Part shown: piece by piece, positions 35,672 through 44,873 of the stretch
Layout of the letters: the number at the start of each line of letters is the position of its first letter
Position numbering within the stretch: position 1 is the stretch's first letter
Assembly: GCA_004299705.1 (NCBI GenBank)
Contig: SCQS01000078.1
Span: 1-64,000 of the forward strand
DNA length: 64,000 bases
Direction: 5' to 3'
DNA from: Rhodanobacteraceae bacterium
Lineage (GTDB): Bacteria > Pseudomonadota > Gammaproteobacteria > Xanthomonadales > Rhodanobacteraceae
Position numbers and translations under genes: made by a program
Notes under the pieces: model-generated
The model's database searches: none
What the model was told of the DNA's origin: nothing
The model's input: only the letters and a program-made list of their open reading frames with translations

Positions 35672-35907
35672 CGCAAATCACCCTTGTCGGTCGCCCAGGC
35701 GCGCAGACATTCCAGCGCGCGCGGGCCCTGTGCCACCAGCTTGCCGTTCATTACCAGCGCAGGCAGGCGCGTGATGCGCAGCCCGGCGGCGGCTTCCAGG
35801 TGTCGGGTTGCGTCGATCCAACGAATCTTTTCATCGCCATGGGCCGCGTCGGTGTTGCCGCAGGCGGTGCACCAAGGGTTGTAGTACAGCTCGACGGACA
35901 CGGGCAC
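35668..35907 (-). CDS. Small thioredoxin-fold protein
   Basis: A 79-residue thioredoxin-like protein with YYNPWCTACG at the N-terminus, a CxxC redox or metal-binding site, and the cis-proline segment RITRLPALVMNGKLVAQG. Such mini-thioredoxins accompany metal regulators. It is first in a two-gene unit with the MerR gene (ATGA overlap), divergent from the P1B ATPase. Confidence 0.78.
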   Translation of the reverse strand: MPVSVELYYNPWCTACGNTDAAHGDEKIRWIDATRHLEAAAGLRITRLPALVMNGKLVAQGPRALECLRAWATDKGDLR

Positions 35908-35922
35908 GGGGGAGGGGAGGGC

Positions 35923-35953
35923 TTGACTTGGAGTCTACTCCAAGTCGGAAACT
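35923..35953 (+). promoter_or_regulatory. ZntR-like promoter/operator for the P1B ATPase
   Basis: TTGACT (35923-35928) is followed after 19 bases by GAAACT (35948-35953), a poor -10. The dyad ACTTGGAGT-CT-ACTCCAAGT (35926-35945) is nearly the ZntR operator of zntA. It lies between the divergent thioredoxin-like/MerR unit and the ATPase. Confidence 0.7.
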
Positions 35954-36093
35954 GTTTCTCGACGGCCTTGGCCGCCTGCCTGAACCGCGCTGCCGGTCAG
36001 CCGGCGCGAGCCGTTCCTGACCGGTTGCCGATCGACTTCGGCGTGCTGGCGCGGTCGCCGCAGCCGGCTTGATTTCGCAATGGAGGTGTCTTG

Positions 36094-38553
36094 ATGAACG
36101 TTTCCGCGACCATCGCTCCCGTACCCTGGAGCGAAGAACCCACCCGCGATCCGCACCGCCGGCGAGTGCGTGCCCACATCGGTGGACTGCACTGCTCGCT
36201 GTGTACCGGCACCATCGAGAAAGCGCTCGGCCGGCTGCCGGGGGTGCAGCAGGTTTCGGTCAGCCTGACCCACGAGCAAGCGCTGGTCGAATTCGATCCG
36301 GGTCAAACCCAAGCCGATCGCTTGATGCGTACGCTGACCGACATCGGTTACACGCTGTCGGATCCGCGCAAAGTGGAACCGTTCGAGGCTCAGGAGCGCG
36401 CGCTGGCGCGCGAACGCAACCGGTTCCTGGTGGCCCTCGGCACAAGCCTCGCTGCCATCGGCCTGATCGCCAACCCGGCAAGCGGCTGGGCACTGGGCTT
36501 GTCGGGCTTCGTATTCGCCAGCCTGATCGCGTTTGCGTTCGCGGTGTTGAAGAACCGCGGGCCGCTTCAGGCCAGCGCGGGAGCCGTCGCGCTGGCCGCG
36601 CCGGGGATCGCGCTGTTCTTGCTGCGCTTCGGCGACATACTCAGTCGTGTCGTGCCGTGGCTCACCGGTCTGCTTGCGCTGGCGCTTATATTCGGCCTTG
36701 GCGCGCACATCCTGCGGATGGCGTTCCAGGCGCTGCGTCGGGGCATTCTCAATCAGCACGTGCTGGTCGAGATCGGCGCGCTCGCGGGCTTGAGCGGCGG
36801 CGTGATCGGTCTCGTGACACGGTTACCCGGTTATCCGACCGCGCCATTTTTCGCCGTCGCGGTGCTGGTCCTGACCTATCACATTTTTTCCGAATGGCTG
36901 TCGTTGATCGTCAAGACGCGCGGCTCGCAAGCCGTCAAGAAGCTGCTCGACCTGCAGCCTGACACGGCGCGCGTGCTCCGCGATGGGTGCGAACAGGAGA
37001 TGCGGATCGAAGAGGTCCGCGTGGGGGATCGCGTGCGCATCAGGCCCGGCGAACGCATCCCGGTAGACGGCGACATCGTGGAGGGCCGTTCTGCGGTGGA
37101 CGAATCGCTGATTACCGGAGAACCGTTGCCGGTGGAGAAACAGGTGGGTGGCACCGTGGCCGGCGGAGCCATCAACGGCATCGGCACGCTGGTCGTGCGC
37201 GTCACCGCGATCGGCGAGGAAAGTTTTCTGCAGCTGGTGGTCAAGAGCGTCGAGGACGCGCGCGCCCTCAAGCCTGGCCTGTTGCACATCGTAGACCGGG
37301 TGCTGCGCGTCTATACGCCGACGGTGCTCGGCATCGCCGCACTCGCCTTCATCGGCTGGCTGGTCATACCGGTGCTGCTCGGTTATCCGCTCGACATCCA
37401 GCGCGCGGTGTTCGCGGGACTGTCCGCACTAGTGATGGGCTATCCCTGCGCTGTCGGCATCACGGCGCCGCTGTCGATCGTACGCGGCTCGGCGGACGCA
37501 GCCGAGCGCGGCATCCTGATGCGCACCGGTGAGGCTTTCGAGGGCTTCCGCCGGGTGACGACGGTCGTCTTCGACAAGACCGGTACGCTGACCGAGGGCA
37601 AACCGACGTTGCACGAAATCGTGCCCCATGGTGTTCCGGAGGAGGAACTCATCGCGATGGCCGCGGCGGTGGAATCCGCGTCCGAGCACCCGCTGGCGCA
37701 GGCAGTGGCGCAGGCGGCTTTCGAGCGTGGCCTCGCGTTGCCGGAGGTCGAAGATTTCGAGGCGGTAGCCGGGAAGGGTGTGATCGCCCGACTCGGTGGG
37801 TCGCCGGCCGCCGAAGCGGTGCTATCCGGCAGCCCGGCCTTTCTGGAGGAACGCGGCATCGACATCGCACCTTTGCGTGCACGCATCGAAGCGCTGCAAG
37901 CAGCCGGTCGCACGGTGATCGGCGTCGCCCGCGGCGCTGCGTTGCTCGGCATCCTGGCGCTGGGCGATGCCCTGCGGAAGGATACGCGTGAGACGGTCGC
38001 GCAGCTCAAGGCCGCCGGGGTGCGGGTCGTCTTGCTCACGGGTGACAACGAACGCGCGGCTCAGCGCGTCGCGGCCCAAGCCGGCATCGAAGAGGTGTAC
38101 GCCGGAGTGCTGCCGGAGCACAAGGCGGAAACGATTCGCGCCCTGCAACGGGAGGCGCATGTGGCGATGGTCGGTGATGGCATCAACGATGCGCCGGCAC
38201 TGATGCAGGCCGACGTCGGCATCGCGATGGGGACCGGCACGGATATCGCGATCGATTCCGCGGACATCATCATCCTCAACGCCCAGCTTCACGGCGTGCT
38301 CGACGCCTATGCCATCAGTCGCCGTAGCTACCGCAAGATGGTGCAGAACATCACGCTCGCCTTCCTGTTCAACGGCATTGGCGTGCCTATTGCGGCCAGC
38401 GGGTTGATCTATCCCGTGTGGGCGATGATCGCCATGGCAGGCAGTGTCACCGCGATCTTCATCAACTCGTTGACGGGCCACGCCAACCTGTTCTTCGGAG
38501 CCGTCAGTGGCTTCGGATCGCCGCAACCGGCCACGGCCGGAGCGAAAGCCTGA
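36094..38553 (+). CDS. Heavy-metal P1B-type ATPase with YPC membrane motif
   Basis: An 819-residue metal-transporting ATPase. The N-terminal HMA domain has C34 and C37 (GLHCSLC). The actuator motif is [13 protein letters not shown], the phosphorylated D494 lies in [10 protein letters not shown], the HP motif is SEHPLAQA and the hinge is [17 protein letters not shown]. The membrane metal site is Y450-P451-C452 in [10 protein letters not shown], not the CPC, SPC or TPC of well-studied groups, so metal specificity is unclear. ATG 36094 follows GGAGGTGTC. It is induced from a ZntR-like promoter and followed by an HMA protein and a CcdA-cupredoxin fusion. Confidence 0.92.
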   Translation: MNVSATIAPVPWSEEPTRDPHRRRVRAHIGGLHCSLCTGTIEKALGRLPGVQQVSVSLTHEQALVEFDPGQTQADRLMRTLTDIGYTLSDPRKVEPFEAQERALARERNRFLVALGTSLAAIGLIANPASGWALGLSGFVFASLIAFAFAVLKNRGPLQASAGAVALAAPGIALFLLRFGDILSRVVPWLTGLLALALIFGLGAHILRMAFQALRRGILNQHVLVEIGALAGLSGGVIGLVTRLPGYPTAPFFAVAVLVLTYHIFSEWLSLIVKTRGSQAVKKLLDLQPDTARVLRDGCEQEMRIEEVRVGDRVRIRPGERIPVDGDIVEGRSAVDESLITGEPLPVEKQVGGTVAGGAINGIGTLVVRVTAIGEESFLQLVVKSVEDARALKPGLLHIVDRVLRVYTPTVLGIAALAFIGWLVIPVLLGYPLDIQRAVFAGLSALVMGYPCAVGITAPLSIVRGSADAAERGILMRTGEAFEGFRRVTTVVFDKTGTLTEGKPTLHEIVPHGVPEEELIAMAAAVESASEHPLAQAVAQAAFERGLALPEVEDFEAVAGKGVIARLGGSPAAEAVLSGSPAFLEERGIDIAPLRARIEALQAAGRTVIGVARGAALLGILALGDALRKDTRETVAQLKAAGVRVVLLTGDNERAAQRVAAQAGIEEVYAGVLPEHKAETIRALQREAHVAMVGDGINDAPALMQADVGIAMGTGTDIAIDSADIIILNAQLHGVLDAYAISRRSYRKMVQNITLAFLFNGIGVPIAASGLIYPVWAMIAMAGSVTAIFINSLTGHANLFFGAVSGFGSPQPATAGAKA

Positions 38554-38661
38554 CGGGCCGGGCCGAAGCATGCGACGAAGTTGATGATTCGGTACCGGTC
38601 ACGATGACTAACCCCGGAAAAGCAGCGTAAGCGCAAATCAGCCAGCGGAGAAAAAAACACC

Positions 38662-38937
38662 ATGTTCAAATCGGTTTCACTCAAAGTTGTCGGCGATCCT
38701 CAACTGCATTGCGAGAGCTGCGAGCAGCGCGTGGTTCGGGTCCTGAAGACCCTCGCAGGAGTGCAGCAAGTCAGCGCAGATGCTTCGACGCAGCGCATCG
38801 AAGTCCTGTTCGACCTGGCCCAAGTCAAACCGGCAACCATCGTCGAGCGACTTGGCCTGTTGGGCTACACGACCGAGACCGCGGCACCGATGGCGCATCC
38901 GCAGGTTCAACAGACTTCAGGCGCAAGGCGCTCCTGA
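38662..38937 (+). CDS. HMA-domain metallochaperone
   Basis: A 91-residue single HMA domain. The metal site HCESCEQRVVRVL sits where GMTCxxC lies in CopZ-like chaperones, though its leading residues (GDPQLHC) are atypical. It probably delivers or removes the ATPase's metal. Located 108 bases after the ATPase with its stop overlapping the next start by one base. Confidence 0.82.
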   Translation: MFKSVSLKVVGDPQLHCESCEQRVVRVLKTLAGVQQVSADASTQRIEVLFDLAQVKPATIVERLGLLGYTTETAAPMAHPQVQQTSGARRS

Positions 38938-40124
38938 TGCCACCGGCCACGGCATCGAACGCGCAGGGCACGGACTGGATCCGGCCGGCCGGTGCGACTG
39001 CGGTCCTCCTGCTGATGGGCGTCGGGGGCTATTTTCTGTATTTGCACGCGGGTGTCCTGCTTCAGCACGGCCGCACGCTGCCGCCCGCGCTCCTGCTCGC
39101 TCTGGCCCTGGCGGGCGGGGCGGCGTCATTCTTTTCGCCTTGCAGCATCGCCATCACGCCGGCGTTTCTGGCCTACCTCACCGTAGGCGCGCCGCCTGAC
39201 GAGAGCACACGCAGCTTCTCGCGGCCCCTGGTTTTCGCGGCCGTACTGGTCGCGCTTGGCATCGTGGTGTTCTATTCCCTCGCTGGTGCCGTCATCGGCT
39301 TGGTGGGGAGCGTCGCGTACAACTATTTGGTCTATTTCATCCCGGTGGTGGGTGCTGTTTTCCTCCTGCTTGGCATACTGATCTTGCTGGAGCGCACCGG
39401 TTTGCTGTCGTTCCTGGAGCGCTGGAATCCGGCCAATCGGCTGTATGTCCGACGCGAGAGCGGCGTCGTTCCGACCCGGATGACCGGGAAGCGCACGCTC
39501 TTATCTTTCGGGTTCGCCTACGGCGCCGCCTCGCATACCTGCTCGCTGCCGATCTTCCTTGGCATTCTGCTGTTGCCGCTGGTGGCCGGCAATTATGTGC
39601 TGGCCGTGCTGTCCGTCCTGGTTTACGGCTTTGCGATCGCGGTCCTGGTCGTGGTGATGATGTTGCTTGGGCAGCGCGTATTCGCTGCTACGCGCCGAGC
39701 GGGCGCATGGCTGATGCGGGTCGCGGCCGTGCTGTTTATCGGCACAGGCGGGTTTCTCTTCTATTACTTTGCCCAGAACTACGGTACCTATCTCGGTCGG
39801 GCTCCGACAACCTCGGCAGTTGCCGCGGCGGTCCCCGTGCGCCGCTTCGATTTGATCGAAGGTGCCGACGCCACCGGCTATCCCTACCAACCACGCACCC
39901 TCGTCATTCCGGCCAGGCAAACCGTCGACGTGGCAGTCACCGACCACATCGGCGGCTGCCTGTTGCGCACCGTTTTTGAAGGTCTCGGTCCCCGCGGGCA
40001 TGCGGCCGAGGTCACGGTGCCGGTGGGAGCAACACGGGTCGTCCACCTTAATGCGCCCCGTCCTGGGCGCTACGCATTCCACTGTGGGGGCGACATGTAT
40101 TCGGGTACGGTGGTGGCACGATGA
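38937..40124 (+). CDS. CcdA-like membrane protein fused to a cupredoxin-like domain
   Basis: A 395-residue fusion. Residues 20-285 are a CcdA/DsbD-type transmembrane module with the two redox cysteines C69 (FFSPCSIAITPAF) and C202 (ASHTCSLPIFLGI). Residues 300-395 form a cupredoxin-like domain with candidate ligands H337, C341, H382, C383 and M387 (HIGGCLLRT, YAFHCGGDMYSG). The architecture suggests reducing power or copper being passed across the membrane. It starts at ATG 38937, overlapping the HMA stop by one base, and closes the ATPase operon. Confidence 0.82.
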   Translation: MPPATASNAQGTDWIRPAGATAVLLLMGVGGYFLYLHAGVLLQHGRTLPPALLLALALAGGAASFFSPCSIAITPAFLAYLTVGAPPDESTRSFSRPLVFAAVLVALGIVVFYSLAGAVIGLVGSVAYNYLVYFIPVVGAVFLLLGILILLERTGLLSFLERWNPANRLYVRRESGVVPTRMTGKRTLLSFGFAYGAASHTCSLPIFLGILLLPLVAGNYVLAVLSVLVYGFAIAVLVVVMMLLGQRVFAATRRAGAWLMRVAAVLFIGTGGFLFYYFAQNYGTYLGRAPTTSAVAAAVPVRRFDLIEGADATGYPYQPRTLVIPARQTVDVAVTDHIGGCLLRTVFEGLGPRGHAAEVTVPVGATRVVHLNAPRPGRYAFHCGGDMYSGTVVAR

Positions 40125-40256
40125 AGACGCACGCCAGATGTTCGCCAAGGAAACTGTATCTGGCGATCGAACAGGGCGGTTGGTACTGCCGCGCCCCCTG
40201 TGATGCTTACGGTTGACCGATAGGCCTGGAACCCGGAGCTTGCAATGCAAGCCCAG

Positions 40257-41276
40257 TTACTGTGATCGCGGATGCGTGATCCGGAGCACCGGTCTGCCTG
40301 CCAGCGCCTCGAGCGGGAAGTAGGCCTTGTGCGTGGGCGAATCCACGGCCACCACATGCGCATTCGGACCGAGTGTCCCTTGGCCGAGTTTCTCCACCGT
40401 ATGGCCTTGCACCCGGAACAGCGACACCACGCCGCTTTCGCTGGCGACGTACAGTAGTCCCAGGCGATCATCGAAAGCGAGCACATCCGGATCGTTGCCG
40501 ACCGAAAACGTCGCTGTAACCTGCATCTTACGCATATCGAGCACCAGCAGCTTGTCATTGCCCTCGCAGGCGATGAAGGCCAAGCGTTCGGATGGATCGA
40601 TCAGCAGGCCGTGGTTGCCCTTGGCACCCGGCAACGGGTGCCGCGTGATCAGCTTGTCGGAAACCGGGTCGATCTCTGCCAGATCATTGCGCGTCTGCAC
40701 GTTGGCGAAGATGTGCCTGGAAACCGGATCATATTGGGTGTTGCCGACTTCTCCGCCAAGCGGAATTGTGGCGATCCGCTTGTTCGTGGCCACGTCGATC
40801 ACGGTATCGGTCGCGCCGGTTTCGTCAGAGACGAACAGTTTGTTGACGCCGGGTGCGTAGGCGATGCCATCGGGATAAACGCCAGCGGGTACGTGTGCGG
40901 TGATCTTCAAGGTGTTCTCGTCGATCGCCACCAGCTGGTTGGTACCGGTCGCCGACGCGTACACGCGACCCAGTTCCGGAATCGCAAGCACGCCGTGCAC
41001 GCGACTGACATCGGGAATGGTGGCGACCACCTTGCTGCGCCGCGTGTCGAATACCACTACCGCGTTGTCGCCCAGATGCGCAAGGAACAGCAGGTGCCTG
41101 GTGGGGTCGAGGCTTTCGTAGTCCCAACGCGTGGATCGGCCTGGCAACGGTACGTCGGCGATTCTTTTCAGTGGCAAATGGCCGGGGCCATCGGCCTCGC
41201 TGCAGGCGGGCGCGCCTAATAGCGTCGCCGATAGGAACAGGGCAAAGCCTATCCGCAGGAGATTGAAGCTTGCCAT
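40257..41276 (-). CDS. YncE-type beta-propeller protein, probable lipoprotein
   Basis: A 339-residue exported protein with seven repeated blocks of the YVTN/YncE type (for example NAVVVFDTRRSKVVATIPDV, NQLVAIDENTLKITAHVPAG, DTVIDVATNKRIATIPLGG, DKLLVLDMRKMQVTATFSVG). The N-terminus is a signal segment ending in GAPAC, a possible lipobox. ATG 41276 is used; an upstream extension is not conserved. Its ligand is unknown. It follows the MFS gene on the same strand with 25 bases between. Confidence 0.82.
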   Translation of the reverse strand: MASFNLLRIGFALFLSATLLGAPACSEADGPGHLPLKRIADVPLPGRSTRWDYESLDPTRHLLFLAHLGDNAVVVFDTRRSKVVATIPDVSRVHGVLAIPELGRVYASATGTNQLVAIDENTLKITAHVPAGVYPDGIAYAPGVNKLFVSDETGATDTVIDVATNKRIATIPLGGEVGNTQYDPVSRHIFANVQTRNDLAEIDPVSDKLITRHPLPGAKGNHGLLIDPSERLAFIACEGNDKLLVLDMRKMQVTATFSVGNDPDVLAFDDRLGLLYVASESGVVSLFRVQGHTVEKLGQGTLGPNAHVVAVDSPTHKAYFPLEALAGRPVLRITHPRSQ

Positions 41277-41301
41277 GCCATTCACTCGTCGAGGCGATCC
41301 A

Positions 41302-42534
41302 TCATACGCCAAGCCGCCGCTCTTCCGACGGCTTGAGATGCCGGAACTGCGCCAGCAGCAGGACGTCGTAAACAATTTTGAGGAAGCCGCAGATCAACAG
41401 CGGCCAGGCGAACGCAGAGGCGGCAAACAACGCGCCCGCCATTGCCGGACTTGCGGCTGAAGCGAGACTGCGCGGTACGGACGTGAAGCTCGCAGCAGCA
41501 GGCCGTTCGGCCTCGGTCACCACGGCCATCACGTACGATGAGCGGGTCGGCACGTCCATCTGCGAGAGCGCGGCGCGCACCAGCAGCAACGCCAACGCCA
41601 ATCCGAGCGTGGGCGCCAGCGCCGCCAGGATCAGCGCGACGCTGGAAGGGATATGCGTGAACACCATCGTATTGACCAGCCCGAAGCCTTGCGACAGGCG
41701 TGCCGCCACCGGATACGACAACGCCGCCAGCAAACTTGTGCAGAAAAAGAACAAACCGGCGGCGGCGAGCGAGAGATGAAACCGCTGGAACAGCCACAAG
41801 GCGAGCAGCGACTGCACCACGAAACCGCCCGCGAACGCATCCAGGCTGAACAGTGCGGCCAACCGGATCACGATGGAACGCGAAGGTCCCAGCGACGCCG
41901 AAGGTGCCGTGTTTGCGGGAGCCGCCCGTTGCGGCAGGCGCGCATAGAGCAAACGTCCCGCCACGCCGAGCAACGCGTACAGCAGGAACATCCCGCGCAT
42001 CGCGCTCAGCCGGTCGAATCCGAGCGGGGCCATCAACTCGGGTGCGCCCGCGACCAGCGCGCCTATGGCTGCGGCCAACGCGCCAGCCAAGCTGTAACGC
42101 GCAAACATCCGGGTGCGGTCCTGGTCACCTGCTTCCTGCGCCAATGCCGCGTGTTCCAGCGGCACGAATACGCTGACGTTGCCGGCGGATGGATTGATCG
42201 TGCCCGCGAATGCAATCACCAGCAGCACCGCGTAGTCCCGGGAGGCGGCGAACGCGAGTCCGGACGCCACCATCAACCCGGCCGCAATCGGCAGCAGCCG
42301 GCGGTAGCCGTAGCGCACTCCCAACAAACCTGCGCCAATCGTCAGGCAGGCCGAACCCGACAGCGACACCGTGGCGAGCACACCGACCCCCAGCGGCGTG
42401 AAGCCCAACGCCAGCAGGTAAGCCGGTAGCAGGATCGCGACGAAGCTGTCACCGAAGTCGCGCAACGCGCGCGCGGCAAACAGGCAGTTCAGCGGACCGA
42501 GCGTCCGTCCGGGCATCCCGGCTACTTCGTTCAT
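41302..42534 (-). CDS. MFS transporter
   Basis: A 410-residue major facilitator with about twelve helices and a short loop in the middle (RLPQRAAPANTAPSASLGPSRS). No substrate signature was recognised. ATG 42534 is preferred; the frame runs upstream in the chrB overlap. It is divergent from chrB with a 51-base gap containing the TGTAGC/GCTACA palindrome, so it may belong to the chromate regulon. MFS transporters of this type are often linked to chrB-like regulators. Confidence 0.85.
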   Translation of the reverse strand: MNEVAGMPGRTLGPLNCLFAARALRDFGDSFVAILLPAYLLALGFTPLGVGVLATVSLSGSACLTIGAGLLGVRYGYRRLLPIAAGLMVASGLAFAASRDYAVLLVIAFAGTINPSAGNVSVFVPLEHAALAQEAGDQDRTRMFARYSLAGALAAAIGALVAGAPELMAPLGFDRLSAMRGMFLLYALLGVAGRLLYARLPQRAAPANTAPSASLGPSRSIVIRLAALFSLDAFAGGFVVQSLLALWLFQRFHLSLAAAGLFFFCTSLLAALSYPVAARLSQGFGLVNTMVFTHIPSSVALILAALAPTLGLALALLLVRAALSQMDVPTRSSYVMAVVTEAERPAAASFTSVPRSLASAASPAMAGALFAASAFAWPLLICGFLKIVYDVLLLAQFRHLKPSEERRLGV

Positions 42535-42570
42535 CGAAGCACCATGGTTCAATAGCAACGATAACTTTGG

Positions 42571-42586
42571 TGTAGCATACGCTACA
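42571..42586. promoter_or_regulatory. Palindromic operator overlapping the chrB start
   Basis: TGTAGC-ATAC-GCTACA is a perfect 6-base palindrome with four-base centre, and its last base is the first base of the chrB ATG. There is no Shine-Dalgarno before that ATG, so chrB may be read from a leaderless or very short mRNA. The site is probably bound by ChrB itself and may act on the divergent MFS gene. Confidence 0.55.
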
Positions 42587-43557
42587 TGGGCGTAAAGCTC
42601 TCCACTTGGCTGATACTGGTGGTGTCGCTGCCAGGGCGCAACCAGACGCCTCGCATGCGGCTGTGGCGCGCGCTGAAGGGCGCCGGCGCGGCGATGCTGC
42701 GCGATGGCGTGTACGTGCTGCCCGAAAGCGATGGAGCAAGGGCGCTCTTCAAGGCCCAGGTTGACGAGGCGGGCCTCGCCGGCGGCAGCGCGCATGTGGT
42801 GGCGTTCTCCTCGGCCGATCCGAAACAGGAAGCTGAACTACGGGCCGCCTTCGATCGCACCCAGACTTATGCGCAAGGGCTCGAACGGCTGGCAGCCTTG
42901 TGCCGAGCGTTGCGGAAGCTCGCTGAAGCCGAGGCGCGCAAGCGACTCACCGCGTCCCGGCGCGAGCTGGAAGCAGTGGCCGCGATCGACTTCTTTCCGG
43001 GCGTGGCGCGTGCGCAGGTGGAGACTGCACTGGCCGACGCCGAACACGCGCTCAACGCGCAGTTCGCGCCCGACGAACCGCAGGGAAAGAAAACGACAAT
43101 TCCGCATCGCCGCACGCAGGACTACCGCGGCCGGGTATGGGCCACCCGCCGACACCTGTGGATCGACCGTGTCGCTTCGGCCTGGCTGATCCGCCGCTTC
43201 ATTGATCCGCGCGCCGAATTCCGTTGGTTGAAGAAGCCGGCCGATTGCCCGAAGCGGGCGATCGGTTTCGATTTCGATGGCGCCGAGTTCAGCCACGTCG
43301 GCGCGCGCGTGACCTTCGAAGTCCTGGCCGCGAGCTTTGGTCTCGATCGTGATCCGCGCCTGACGCGGTTGGGGCGCCTGATCGGTTATCTCGACATCGG
43401 TGGTGTACCCGTGGCCGATGCCGCCGGCTTCGCCAGCATCATGGCGGGTGCGCGTGCCCGCCACGGCGAGGACGACAACGCGCTGCTGGCAGACATGTCG
43501 ACCGTGCTCGACTGCCTGTATGCGGCCTATTCCGAAACGGAAGGAGACTCATCATGA
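42586..43557 (+). CDS. chrB: ChrB chromate resistance/regulatory protein
   Basis: A 323-residue full-length ChrB. The N-terminal domain (residues 1-145, WLILVVSLPGRNQTPRMRLWRALKGAGAAMLRDGVYVLP) is the DNA-binding, chromate-sensing part; the C-terminal domain (residues 180-310, WATRRHLWIDRVASAWLIRRFIDPRAEFRWL) is the ChrB_C part. Known members induce chrA on chromate exposure. No chrA was found here; the MFS gene may replace it. Its stop overlaps the DUF1259 start. Confidence 0.92.
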   Translation: MGVKLSTWLILVVSLPGRNQTPRMRLWRALKGAGAAMLRDGVYVLPESDGARALFKAQVDEAGLAGGSAHVVAFSSADPKQEAELRAAFDRTQTYAQGLERLAALCRALRKLAEAEARKRLTASRRELEAVAAIDFFPGVARAQVETALADAEHALNAQFAPDEPQGKKTTIPHRRTQDYRGRVWATRRHLWIDRVASAWLIRRFIDPRAEFRWLKKPADCPKRAIGFDFDGAEFSHVGARVTFEVLAASFGLDRDPRLTRLGRLIGYLDIGGVPVADAAGFASIMAGARARHGEDDNALLADMSTVLDCLYAAYSETEGDSS

Positions 43558-44495
43558 ACACTCACAATGCGCACCTCTCCGCACGTTCCTTGTGGACGTT
43601 GATGGTCATCGCGGGATTGGCCCTCGCGTGCGGTTCCGCGGCCGCCGCTTCGCTGGATGCTGCGGCGATCGGCAAGGCCGCGGGCACGAAGGCAACGGTC
43701 CAGAAGGACGGTGTAGTGAAAATCGGTTGGAGCCGCAGCGACGTGTCGGTCACGGTGGACGGCATGCGCCTGCCGCCGGCTGCGGGCCTGGGCTCCTGGG
43801 CCGCGTTCGCGCCGATGGGTACCCAGGCCACGGTGATGGGCGATACCGTGGTGTTCCAGGACGAAGTGGATGCAGCAATGGATGCCGCGTTTGCGCATGG
43901 CCTCCATGTCACCGGTTTGCACAATCACTTCTTTTACGATCAGCCGAAGGTGTACTTCATGCACATCGAGGGCGAGGACTCCGCGACTGCACTCGCTTCC
44001 GACGTCAAGGCCGTGTGGGATGCGATCAAGGCGGTGCGTGCAGCGCGCCCGCAACCTGCTGAAGGGTTCGGCGGCGCGGTACCAAAACCTGGCAAGCTCG
44101 ATGCCGATACGCTTGCCAAGATCGTGGGCCATCCGGTAGCCGCGAATAATGGTTCGCCGAAGTTCACCATCGGCACCACGGGCCACATGCACGACGAGAC
44201 GATCGGCGCTTCGATGGGACTGACCACCTGGGCGGCCTTCAGCGGCAGCGATGATCTGGCGGCAATGGACGGCGATTTCATCATGCGCGCCGATGAGGTG
44301 CAGCCGGTATTGCGCGCGTTGCGCAAGGCAGATATCCATGTCGTCGCCTTGCACAACCACATGATCGGCACGCAGCCGGACTTCTATTTCACCCACTTCT
44401 GGGGCAAGGGCAAGGCCGCCGACCTGGCGCGCGGATTCCGCGCTGCGCTGGATGCACAGGCTGGCGCGGCGGCACGCGTTCAGCCTGGGCGATGA
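43554..44495 (+). CDS. DUF1259 (LppY/LpqO-like) exported protein
   Basis: A 313-residue protein with an N-terminal signal segment and two DUF1259 halves (about 50-160 and 185-300). Each half repeats a DGxxxPxxxGLxxWAAF segment (MRLPPAAGLGSWAAF, IGASMGLTTWAAFSG) and HNHxx motifs (LHNHFFYDQP, LHNHMIGTQP), which are potential metal ligands. Function unknown; it is common in chromate and arsenic clusters. It overlaps the chrB stop and follows AAGGAGACTC. Confidence 0.87.
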   Translation: MNTHNAHLSARSLWTLMVIAGLALACGSAAAASLDAAAIGKAAGTKATVQKDGVVKIGWSRSDVSVTVDGMRLPPAAGLGSWAAFAPMGTQATVMGDTVVFQDEVDAAMDAAFAHGLHVTGLHNHFFYDQPKVYFMHIEGEDSATALASDVKAVWDAIKAVRAARPQPAEGFGGAVPKPGKLDADTLAKIVGHPVAANNGSPKFTIGTTGHMHDETIGASMGLTTWAAFSGSDDLAAMDGDFIMRADEVQPVLRALRKADIHVVALHNHMIGTQPDFYFTHFWGKGKAADLARGFRAALDAQAGAAARVQPGR

Positions 44496-44522
44496 CAAAC
44501 CAATTGAAACAAGGAGTACCCG

Positions 44523-44672
44523 GTGCGCGAATTCGTCATCGTTGGCATTGCCGTTTTCGCCGCGGCGTGCTCAGGTCCGAAGCGCTTGTCAGAGCGCTGG
44601 CCGGTACACAGATTTGCTACGTTCTCCTTACGTCGTGCATTGTCTCAACGCCTGCGACGCATGTCCCTTTAA
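44523..44672 (+). CDS. Short ORF after DUF1259, probable truncated gene
   Basis: A 49-residue frame from GTG 44523 with an excellent AAGGAG 6 bases upstream. It begins VREFVIVGIAVFAAACSGP, a signal or membrane segment, then changes to basic, unconserved sequence. A gene whose 3' part was replaced when the neighbouring conjugation operon arrived is the likely explanation. Marks the left border of the lower-GC segment 44.7-47.1 kb. Confidence 0.4.
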   Translation: MREFVIVGIAVFAAACSGPKRLSERWPVHRFATFSLRRALSQRLRRMSL

Positions 44673-44705
44673 AATCCGAATCGGCACTGTCGACAGGAGA
44701 ACACC

Positions 44706-44867
44706 ATGAATGACCCCCAGAACCCCAATCACCCCGGTAAGCCTCCCCATAATCCCCCTGATGGCCACCCGCCCGGTCCTCCCGCTGGCCGTCCTCCCGG
44801 CTCTCCTGGTGGCCGTCCACCTGGTCCGCCCATACCGCCAAAGCCGCCGCGTCGCCATGTCGGCTGA
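44706..44867 (+). CDS. 53-residue Pro/Gly-rich protein ending in glycine, candidate modifier or target of the conjugation system
   Basis: A very small protein starting MNDPQNPNHPGKPPHNPPDG and ending PPRRHVG. Proline makes up close to half of it and glycine most of the rest, so it is unlikely to fold like ubiquitin. Only seven lysine or arginine residues are present. AGGAG precedes ATG 44706. The E2-E1 gene starts six bases after its stop. Since Cap2-type E2-E1 fusions attach a partner through its C-terminal glycine, the terminal VG makes this a plausible conjugated peptide. That role is inference; I know no characterised homologue. The repeated GRPPGSPGGRPPGPP pattern is easily generated by slippage. 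Confidence 0.6.
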   Translation: MNDPQNPNHPGKPPHNPPDGHPPGPPAGRPPGSPGGRPPGPPIPPKPPRRHVG

Positions 44868-44873
44868 CCAAGT

